A stretch of 64,000 nucleotides of DNA, taken from Globisporangium splendens (lineage: Eukaryota > Oomycota > Peronosporomycetes > Pythiales > Pythiaceae). Made by a program: the position numbers and the translations under genes. The notes below the pieces were generated by a model. The model made no database searches. It was not told where the DNA came from and saw nothing but the letters and a program-made list of their open reading frames with translations. The stretch spans positions 124,001 through 188,000 of the forward strand of contig VFIW01000079.1 in the NCBI GenBank assembly GCA_006386115.1, in the 5' to 3' direction. Below are positions 21,094 through 29,790 of the stretch, piece by piece (within the stretch, counting starts at the first letter, position 1; every line of letters begins with the position of its first letter).

Positions 21094-21456
21094 ATGCGCG
21101 GGTTTTCGATCGGCATCTTCCAAGCGGACTACCGTGGGAACGTGTTCGTACCGAAAGATGCTGCTGCGCTTGCCGAGTTCTCGGCCGAGTATTACTTTGC
21201 CGGCAAGGACGGACCGGTGTGCAAGAAAAACTGGACGTCGGGCTTCAACGACGACATCATGATATCGGACAAGCTGTCGGCCAGTGCGGTCGCTTGGTCT
21301 GGTTGCAAGTCTTCAACGATTCTGCGCATCCGAACTGCAATCGTCGCAAGCAAGTCCTCGCTGAAGGTCAAAGACGAGACGCAGATTGCCATCGATTCCG
21401 CTGATATCACGACTGATCAGGGATTCCATTTTGACGTCACGTACCAGCCATGCTAG
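21094..21456 (+). CDS. Hypothetical protein, possibly a 3' exon
   Basis: From ATG 21094 there are 120 residues; the frame is open upstream to about 21037. The sequence has alternating hydrophobic and polar residues suggesting a beta sandwich, with three Cys ('PVCKKNW', 'WSGCKS' and the C-terminal 'YQPC'). GC-rich third positions differ from the flanking AT-rich spacer and support real coding. No signal peptide is visible, so the N-terminus is probably missing or on an undetected exon. The family is not recognised. Confidence 0.45.
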   Translation: MRGFSIGIFQADYRGNVFVPKDAAALAEFSAEYYFAGKDGPVCKKNWTSGFNDDIMISDKLSASAVAWSGCKSSTILRIRTAIVASKSSLKVKDETQIAIDSADITTDQGFHFDVTYQPC

Positions 21457-21655
21457 ATGATGATCGTATCTGAAGCTGTGCTCATGCCGTAATTCAACGA
21501 ACGTACTGCACTATCCACGTTGTCAGCTCGTCGTAACAAGATATTAACGGGAGAAGAAACTTGTTCCACACAAAGCATCGATATTTGTCACCTGTATTCA
21601 GTCAAACCAATGTTGATGTTTGAAGTTACATTCGGGTGTTCCTTCTGCTTCTTGG

Positions 21656-24539
21656 CTAGTTTTCTGCCGCTGTAATCTGAAGAGCTACACATCGCAATGT
21701 GTCCTTCAAGTCCTCCTGCAAAAGCAATAATCACATTGGCAAAAGTTAGAAAACTGAGCATCTAGGACGTTTGCACAGTCAAACTTACCTCGTCCTTCTC
21801 CACTTCGTAGACTTCGACTGCCGCTTCGAGAATTTCATCTTGCCGTGCAATCGATCGCTTCAGTACCGCAAGCTCATCCGGCGCTAACTCCAACTCACTT
21901 GCGAAATGCAGCAACTGCTTCTCCATGCGTGCAATCTTCGACTTGCTGGGACTTGGAAGGGCACTGCTTCGACTAGGGCTTCGCGTGAGCACACGCTTCA
22001 GAGTATCCACAAAATCTTCACTGTCGTCCGTCGCGTGATAGACATCAAAGGCAGCAAGGACTTGCGCATCGTGCGCATTAAACAGACGCTGAACTGCTCG
22101 TTGCTCTTCAGCCGAAATATGACCGTTCTTCGTCAGCGACAACAGTATTTTCCCTCCTGCATCCGCGTTGAGCTCACTGTCAGCATCTTCTGTTGTGCTG
22201 GATGCAGAGGTATTTCCAATGTGCTTCGTCTTGGCTTCAATTCGCGCAATACGCTCCAGCGTGTCAGCAAACTCTTGGTCATTGTTATTCTCCAGATAAA
22301 CAATGAACGCAGCCATGACACGATCATCTCGTGCCTGAATCAGCTTTGTCAACACTCCTGGAGGTTTCACGCGCTCTTGCTTCTCTAAAGGCAATACCCA
22401 CTCTTGAATAATGCTGCGCTTGTTTTCTTCCCAGACGAGCAAATCGCAGAGGCGCCACAGAGTATCCACGAGCTCTCTCGCATTTTGATCCTCGTTGTAC
22501 ACATCGATCGCAGCCAACAAACGATCGTCATTTTGCGTCAGCAAGACCAGCAATAACTCCGTTTGCCACTCCGTCAGTCGACCTTTGATCCCTAAAGCCT
22601 CAATCAACCGAGCAGCCAGGAACTCTTCACTGCCTGGTTTGTAGTGGTTGGTAGAAAAAGAGAGCGATGGCAATGGGGCTCGAGCTCGACGGAAGGCGTG
22701 TCGAGGCGAGCAAGTCGGAGCCTCCTCAAAATTCGCATGCTTGACGACCAGTAGCAGCGTTTCGACAAGTTCTTTCACATCGCCATCTGACACAAATGCT
22801 TCGTTTGCAGCCAGCATCGCCTCGTTCTTTTCTTCATACAGCCGAATCAAACCATCTGCTTCGTGCGAGCGAATAAGTTGACGTCTCATCATCTCACCGA
22901 CGACCTCGACGAGCCGCAGCTTCGAGTCGTTTCGACTTGTGAAGCGAGCGATTCGTAGCAAAGTATCTCCCAGGTCATGAACATTTTTCTCCACTTCAAA
23001 CACCTCCCACGCAGCACGTACAAGCTCGCTTTTGCGCACAAAGAGTTGCTTCACCAGTGCCTTTTCGTTCTCTCGCAGGACATCGCAATGCTCATTGACG
23101 ACCTGGCTAAACATCTGCAACGCCGCACCTTCTTCAGCCTGCAACTGCAATTTCGCGATTCGTTGGAGAGTGTCGAGTAGCTCGTTCTCGTCTTCGTCGC
23201 TCGCGTACACTTCGTACGCACTTTGCAGCAAATTGTGCCTGTCTTCAATCAGCCTTTCCAAAATGGCAACCTGATCTGGAGCCAGCACCATTTGACTAGC
23301 CCAGTGCTGCACGAAGCGGTTCAGGTGCTCTTGCCAATTGGCCACCGACACATCCAGGCTACCACCGTCAATGCTCATCCCTCGTACAAAATGAGTCTTC
23401 TCCTCATCGCCAAGTTCCATCGTGATTTCTTCCACAATGTACACAAGCGTGTCTCGCATTGTTTTCTGGTCACGCGTTCGGTGGTATTCGTCAATTGCTG
23501 CCAGGACTTGCGGGTCATGCTGCTTGACGAGCGCACCTAGAATGTCGTACTCCAGGCTCGTGATCATTTGCTTCTGGTGCAAAGAGTGCAAGATGTCGAT
23601 CGGACGTGGGACAAATCCTCTCAGCGCAAGTGGTGCCTTCGGCGTCGTTTTCGTCTTTCGGGGACTTGTCCGCTTTTTGGGGCTGCTTGCGTTCGTGGCA
23701 CTGTGACCATTCGTCGACGGGGGCACAGATCCGAGCGCAGCAATCTGCTTGATCGTCTTCTCCAGATCATTCAAATTGTAATCGCTTTTGTAGGACTGCA
23801 GTGCACTCAGCAGCAACCTGTTCTCCTTCAACACCAGTCGAATTAGGTACGCGCTCTGCTCTTCAGGGAGCGCATGCTTGTTCAGCAACTTCTCGATCGC
23901 ATTGAGAAGCTCCGTCTTTTGCACAAAGCTGGCTTCCGTTAGGTTGGACGAGAACTGCGACGGTTTTTCTCGAAAGGACGATGCAGCGTCGAGGATTTCG
24001 TTCTGCACTTGCGGAGAGAACACCGTCCGCGCAATGCTGACAAGCTTCGCGTACACGACTTCCAGTTGCGCACTCACGGAACTTCCCTGTTGCGTTGATG
24101 CTGTTCTCGAAGACAAGCGATGCGGAGACGAGTGGTGCATTGCTTTCGATGCAAATCCATTCTGTGAAGAATGAGCCGCAGAACTGGTCACGACAGCATC
24201 TGGCTGGCCGGTTGCATGCACCAAGTCCAGCAGATACTGCTTCTTCTGCGCGACAGACCTGCTGCTTCGCATCACTTTCAACACCTCGGACTGCTGCTGC
24301 TCGCAGAGTTCTGCCAGCACCGCTGCCTCAAATTTCGACAGCGTCTTGTCCTCGCACACTGCAGCAATGAAGCGACCGATACGTTCCGCAGCGTCCGCCT
24401 CGTTCACTACATCGTCCTTTTTAGTCTTTGTCGAAGGAGAAAGATCTGCATGGCCGTTGCGACTCTTGCCATTCACAATAGTCGCAGACTCGGTGTCATC
24501 CGCCACGTTGTTGCTGTCCGCATCCGCATACACCACCAT
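21656..24539 (-). CDS. 936-residue protein of about ten tandem helical repeats, family not recognised
   Basis: Exon 1 is 24539-21789 and exon 2 is 21715-21656. The 73-bp intron has a GTAAGT donor and TTTTGCAG acceptor. Splicing is supported because exon 2 completes the last repeat ('EDLKDTLRCVA'). ATG 24539 is the first ATG in frame. From about residue 60 the chain is a series of units of roughly 65-80 residues, each ending in a motif like 'LhAAhxVYxxxxDxxELxDTLxRIA' (for example 'DRLLAAIDVYNEDQNARELV' and 'HNLLQSAYEVYASDEDENEL'). Units are strongly helical. A basic Lys/Arg/Pro stretch lies near residues 285-310 and an Arg-rich one near 620. There is no catalytic motif, signal or membrane segment; a scaffold role is an inference. 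Confidence 0.8.
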
Positions 24540-24650
24540 CGCCGTCACGTCTCCATGCTAACAAGACACACACACATCAGCGTCATTTCCAGCCAATCAA
24601 GCTATCTCGAGCGACTAACACAGCCTTCTAACAACGCATAGAGCATATAA

Positions 24651-24989
24651 CTATACCGTGCTCAGCAGTTCAGGAGCGATACACGCGAGCGAGAGCGGGA
24701 CAATGCGCTGGTAGTGCTGGTCGTTGCGACTCGCATGGCTATTCCTCTTCTTCTTCTTCGAAGAGCGACGCTGTTGGTTGTGCTGCTGGTGCATTCTCTC
24801 AACCACGAGGAAGCCCGTGCACTCGGCGTCGCGCGGGAGCTGGAGCACGCACTTGACGACGGCCGCGAGCTCCTCGACCGCCATGCCAGCGTACACGGCG
24901 ACCTGCACGCGCGGGGTCGACAGCGGCGACGATATACGCACGACGCTCACGCCGCCCGAGACCATGGCCGGCGGCAGTGGACTCGTCAT
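24651..24989 (-). CDS. Small hypothetical protein
   Basis: The 112-residue frame starts at ATG 24989. The first 70 residues look like a small alpha/beta fold ('VSVVRISSPLSTPRVQVAVY', then a helix 'VEELAAVVKCVLQL' and 'CTGFLVVERM'), somewhat like a ubiquitin-type beta-grasp. A His/Gln/Lys/Arg-rich linker and a short hydrophobic end follow. High third-position GC from 24.80 to 24.99 kb supports coding. It lies tail-to-head upstream of the repeat protein. The family is not recognised. Confidence 0.4.
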   Translation of the reverse strand: MTSPLPPAMVSGGVSVVRISSPLSTPRVQVAVYAGMAVEELAAVVKCVLQLPRDAECTGFLVVERMHQQHNQQRRSSKKKKRNSHASRNDQHYQRIVPLSLACIAPELLSTV

Positions 24990-25507
24990 AGAGAGAGATG
25001 CGGTGGTTTCCCTTTTTGATGTTTTTGTATTTGCTTTTGTTGCTTTTTCAGCGCGTTTCTCAAAATGGTGGAACTTGACACACACAAAGGGGAAGAGAAG
25101 ATCGAGTCGAGTCTCCATATTGAAAGAGGAAGATACCGAAGATGGTACTGGTATTGAAGTTGGAGAAGATAACCGTATAATTAAACCGGTATCAGAATGT
25201 AATTTATGAGGGTAAGAAATGATGGAGGTTCGATGCTTCAGCATGAAGTTTGCAGGGAGGGGGTACAATTTGGTACCACTTTGGATAGTCGATGATCTGC
25301 AGCACTCGAAATTAAAACCCTCTACACTGCTTCTATGGAATAGTCAATCGAACAATTTAGTCGTCACACACCAACATGTGTCTATTCAATACCAAAGGGA
25401 AAGTATCCGTTAATCCTGCCAAAGAAACCTCTGTACCATATATAAGAGGGTAACGTTCGAAGCGGTGCCCTTGCTCATGCTTCGTGGCCACATCAGAGAC
25501 CAAGAGG
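24990..25507. other. Intergenic region with promoter of GT61 gene
   Basis: No supported gene. It separates the minus-strand small gene from the plus-strand GT61 gene and ends in a TATA-like stretch at 25439-25445. Confidence 0.4.
25439..25445 (+). promoter_or_regulatory. TATA-like sequence
   Basis: TATATAA lies 62 bp before the next in-frame ATG. Oomycete promoters rely mainly on Inr elements, so the functional weight of this match is uncertain. Confidence 0.3.
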
Positions 25508-27310
25508 ATGCGAAGTAACGGCGGCGGCGCGAGTCGAAGCCGCCTGCACGCCACAAGCAGCAGCAGCAGCACAAGTGACTCGTACGAGTCGTCCTCGCGG
25601 CCACGACGGCGCTCTTCCACCGGCGCTAGCGCTAGCAGTCTGCATCGCTCGCGGTCATCCATGGCCGTGGCGTTCTTCGCGCTGCTGGTGCTCGCTATGT
25701 ACCTCGTCAACATGGTGTCCTTGCAGCAGATCGACAGCACCAGTGATCCAAGCAACGCACAGCAGAACGCTCGGTTCAAGCATGTTAATGTACGTGGCAG
25801 CACTCCACCGCCTATTGCTACAGTTCAGTCTACTGACAAGCCGCATGAAGACGATACCAGTAGTCCGAGTGCAGCGTCGCTGCCGCCGCTGATCGTGGGC
25901 TTCGGAGCCATTGAGGGAGACGAGAATGCGCGAGATGCACCTGACGTGGTGGCGAAAGTCGCGAATTGCCAGCGTGTGCGTGATTACGGGCTCATTGATG
26001 CGCTCAAGATGAGTGCGACGGTGTTTTGCGATGACGATAATGCAAATGAAGAAGATCCCAAGTCCAAGTACACGTTCTACTCGGTGCCGGATGCTGGGAT
26101 TCAGAGCACGCATTTCCAGAATCTGCGGCTAGATCTGCGCAAGGCGAGAGTGTACAAACCGATCCAGAGCATAGCGCAGGACGGCGGGAACCATGATCCG
26201 CGTTTTCGGTACCAGTCCATTGCCCCCTTGTGCTCTTGTAGTACGCTTCAAGACGACGAACACGGCAGTCCGCGTGTGTGGAATTCCATCGTGGCTATCG
26301 ACCCGGAGAAACGGTATACTGTGTGCAAGAACACAGGCTTCAATGAGTCATTCCCTGATGGTGTCATGACCACGTTCTCGGACACAAATGTGGTGCTAAT
26401 GGCGCGGAAAGACGACCACAATCCGTTTTTCCAGGTCTCGGCGACGCTGAATGCGTGGATCATGATGCAAGTGTTGAAATGGCGCAACGATTCGACTCAG
26501 TTGGTGTACCTGGACAAAGGGTACGAGTCCCCCGTGGATGCGCTGCAGAAGGCGATGCTGTCGCCTGACCACCCTGTAATTCCTGGCCGCGAGATCTATC
26601 GACATGTCGTGCACTTCGACTCGGTGCTGCTCACGCCGTTCGAGTTCTCGGGACCGATGATGCAGCATCTCGACAACACCGAGCCGTGCCACCACAGCGC
26701 TCTCATCGCAGATTTCCGAGCACTCGCGCTGTCGAAAATGAACGTGTCGATGCAGAAAGGGGACCTAAAAACATGCACGATCACGGTGATTTCTCGCCGC
26801 AACTACGGTGGCCGTGTCGTGCAACGCCGATGGCGCAACGAAAACGAGGTGCTTGAGACCATGCGCGACGACTATGGACCCAGCAACAGTATCGCGGATG
26901 AGAAGGATGCAACTCCTCCATTGTACAAGTATGGGACGTGCAGATTCCAGTCCATTGACTTTGTCGACTTGCCCATCGAGCAGCAAATGCAGATCATGAT
27001 CGAGAGCGACGTCGTGATCAGTATGCACGGCGCGGGTCTCGTGAACGTGCTGTGGACCCGTCCCGAGACGCTGGTCGTCGAGATATTCCCCATGCTCAAG
27101 CGTCGTTACGGGTACCGCAACCTCTGCCAGTTCATCGGCTGCAATTGGAGAGAGTTTCGTGGAGGGAAGGACATTCGCTTAGGACGCAGCCGCGAGCCGA
27201 ATGCGAACGACAAAACGATCCCGTACGACGAATGGAAAGCGTTCTTCGATCCGCTGCTGCGTGCCACCGTACGAGACTTGGAAACCCGCGTGGATGCCGC
27301 ACGAACGTGA
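25508..27310 (+). CDS. GT61 (DUF563) family glycosyltransferase, third paralogue
   Basis: ATG 25508 gives 600 residues without introns. A Ser/Arg-rich cytoplasmic segment of about 50 residues precedes the signal anchor ('AVAFFALLVLAMYLVNMV'), indicating type II topology. The catalytic motifs match the other two copies: 'RKDDHNPFFQVSATLNAW', 'VISRRNYGGRVVQRRW', 'VVISMHGAGLVNVLWTRPE', 'VVEIFP' and 'YRNLCQFIGCNW'. It has an extra insertion of about 20 residues after 'RDDYGPSNS' between the two last blocks. Overall it is more diverged than the head-to-head pair at 9.3-14.2 kb, so it is an older duplicate. It is expected to act in the Golgi on an unknown acceptor. Confidence 0.9.
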   Translation: MRSNGGGASRSRLHATSSSSSTSDSYESSSRPRRRSSTGASASSLHRSRSSMAVAFFALLVLAMYLVNMVSLQQIDSTSDPSNAQQNARFKHVNVRGSTPPPIATVQSTDKPHEDDTSSPSAASLPPLIVGFGAIEGDENARDAPDVVAKVANCQRVRDYGLIDALKMSATVFCDDDNANEEDPKSKYTFYSVPDAGIQSTHFQNLRLDLRKARVYKPIQSIAQDGGNHDPRFRYQSIAPLCSCSTLQDDEHGSPRVWNSIVAIDPEKRYTVCKNTGFNESFPDGVMTTFSDTNVVLMARKDDHNPFFQVSATLNAWIMMQVLKWRNDSTQLVYLDKGYESPVDALQKAMLSPDHPVIPGREIYRHVVHFDSVLLTPFEFSGPMMQHLDNTEPCHHSALIADFRALALSKMNVSMQKGDLKTCTITVISRRNYGGRVVQRRWRNENEVLETMRDDYGPSNSIADEKDATPPLYKYGTCRFQSIDFVDLPIEQQMQIMIESDVVISMHGAGLVNVLWTRPETLVVEIFPMLKRRYGYRNLCQFIGCNWREFRGGKDIRLGRSREPNANDKTIPYDEWKAFFDPLLRATVRDLETRVDAART

Positions 27311-27778
27311 AAAGTGTCTCCTCTTATCTTAATGAGCAATGCATTTATCGCCCCAACGTTTCGGCCTTCTTGCGACTGCCCCGCTGTCTCTACCAAGTAG
27401 TAGAGTCCTGCGTTTCACCTATTTTATGCCTTGGACGACGTCCTCACGCAGCCATTTGAGGTTGTGAACCATGATCAGCAAGATCTAAGTGACCATCGCT
27501 CTCAGTCCGAGTTTTTGGTGAAATATCTGAGCATTGTGTGAGTGATGGCCAAATGTCAGAGCTCATCACTCTCTTACCTATCCTACAATCTTTTCCTCTT
27601 TTGCTCAAGAGCCAAGCCACTTCAAGTTTGTTTTTGCCAGCCAGATAAGTCTAGATCTCCCTTTTCTATTTGTCCCACCAAAGCGAAAGATGGCTGCATG
27701 CATCCTCCGACGATCGAGACGTCTGCAGCGCGTCAAACGGAGCGTCTCGCTAATGAACACAAGTAAACGACGAGAGAA
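27311..27778. other. Intergenic region, no supported gene
   Basis: Only short unrelated open frames are visible between the GT61 stop and the OTU relic. Confidence 0.4.
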
Positions 27779-28516
27779 CTAATCGAATAATTGCATTGTC
27801 TGTTGTTCTTTCTTGAGTCTAGAGTTCTCGACCTCCTCTGCCTCCATATCCTGGGTTGTTGCCGGTGGATACCCGCACAGCTGAGCTTGCGCCGCTCCGT
27901 TGGGGATGATGTCAATTGCGTCTATGGGCTCACGCATATACATCGCCGCTGCTGCAACTTCTATTGCCCGTCCCCAGTAGATGTCACCCACTGGCGTCAC
28001 CTCTACGTCTGAGCTCTCATCGAAATGTTGAATGAGCCTCGTGAGGACCTCCTCCACAGGGAGATCCGCTGCAGTGGACGGATACAGGGTCCACAAGAGA
28101 TCTCTCTGATGGGCATCAAACTTGGTACCACACGCGTAAATGTCTCTCGCAAGGTGCGTGACCGTCCAGTGAATGCGCTCATTGTAAATCTACACCATTT
28201 GTGCATTGTGATCTTCGTAATCCAGCTGTTAGGTCTCAAAAGTCACTGCTGCCGCAGCAAAGAAGACACCATAAAGGCAATGCCCATTCGGCGGAATCTC
28301 AACTTCTCTCGCGCCGAATCTCTGGAGCCAATCGGACAGTTTGACGTGGTCACGTGCTGGTGCTGGATTGACATGCGTTAGAGCCACAATTGTTGAACGA
28401 GGAATTTCGAGCGACATAAGGTGACACCAACTCCACGTGCGAGATTCACGTCCGACGATGCACCAAACACATGAAAGCACACAACTTATCATCAAACCAA
28501 GGACTGTGACTCGCAA
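27779..28516 (-). pseudogene. OTU-type cysteine protease relic
   Basis: A single minus-strand frame reads as an OTU domain interrupted by two in-frame stops (TAA at about 28229 and TAG at about 28193). Before the stops comes 'IPPNGHCLYGVFFAA', the OTU active-site block (usually DGxCLY; here Asn replaces the Asp). After them come 'WTVTHLARDIYACG' and 'DIYWGRAIEVAAAAMYMREP', matching the usual 'WGGxxEhxAhAxxhxxxI' end of the domain. OTU proteins are deubiquitinases, and OTU-like domains also occur in retroelement polyproteins, so this may be a decayed element instead of a host gene. No further element sequence was recognised beside it. Confidence 0.6.
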
Positions 28517-29790
28517 CTTCCCTGATCAATAAGAGACCCAGTGTCGCACGTGTGGATACACGAGACGCAAAAAGAGTGTGCATGGGTTGGGAACATCGTG
28601 ATTTTGTTCACTGAGCTGTTTGATCGTGGACCAAGTCGTTTTTGCAAGGTCAAGGAATCGAGTGAACGAATCAATTTGAGATGCGATTATCGGCAACGAT
28701 GCCGGCAGTTTGGTGATTGTCGTTTGCGGCTGTACTCGACAACGGTGATGCACGCAACAACCAAGGAAGCGCACGGTCATGAGTCTGCACTCGTTGCTCG
28801 AGCACCGCAATGACGCTGCTTGGCGAATACAATATTACAGACACACCCCAGGTTGACAAGTGAGAAGACGGGTTAGAATCAACTCCATCAGACAAGCACT
28901 TGCTTGGCGGTTCGACAATACGCGAGATTCTCAAGCAAGCTGCTAGTTTTCGTGCACTCGCACTGTACAACAATGGTTACCATGCCACGATGCCCAAGCG
29001 ATCGCAAGTAGATATGTATAACTGAACGTGCATCGATGAACTCTGACAACGTGGTGCGGTGGTGCCACCATGTGTTGCTAACTAACGACTGTACATGCAC
29101 ACATTTTCATTTATCATGTTGTCGGCTTCGGCTTGTGTTGGTCAAAGCGTTTTCTATGATGCTCTCGAGCACAATATATGCCCAATTCTATCCAAAGCGA
29201 GCATCGATATGGTGAATCGAGGTCACTCGCTACCTGTCCAGTTGCGGATGGTGTTTTTGGCGAGGGTTGGAGTCTGTGGTAGCGCGTCGTTCATCACGGA
29301 AAAGCGAGAGTTTAGCTTGGCATTTCACCCGAGTCATTCAGTCATACACCAGCGGAGTAAAGCGCTGTAATCTCTTTTCTGATGGCGCTCGTTTCTCGAT
29401 TGGGTGCTTCAATACAATTGTCACCTTCCATGGCGAGGCATTTTAGTTCGCTCTCGACACATGCGAGTTTTACTTGCGTTGAGACGCGTATGTACACATC
29501 TCAAAGACTGGAGCCGAATAATGTAGTCAGATTGGCACACGAATGACGTTTTTTCTGCACGCGCCAATAGAAATGATCATGCCATCAACAACTTCGCTTG
29601 CGAGGCTTTTTCAGAATGACTTCAAGTGCACATTTGCATTTCAAATACTCATCGAGTATCGAAAACAAGCAAGGACCATACATCATATTAATGATAAAGG
29701 AATTTGGACTGCGGAAAACTGTGTAGCGAACAATACAATCGCACTCGAGATCGAGGGTGAACCTGCTGTTCAAGTTACAGCTTTCTGGCG
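28517..29790. other. 1.27 kb without a supported gene
   Basis: Moderate GC, many short open frames and no known motif on either strand. It lies between the OTU relic and the 3' end of the ankyrin-kinase gene. Confidence 0.4.

Noticed and set aside
28003..28239. Minus-strand 78-codon open frame as a small gene
   Set aside because: It is in a different frame from the OTU relic that spans it and shows no family resemblance.
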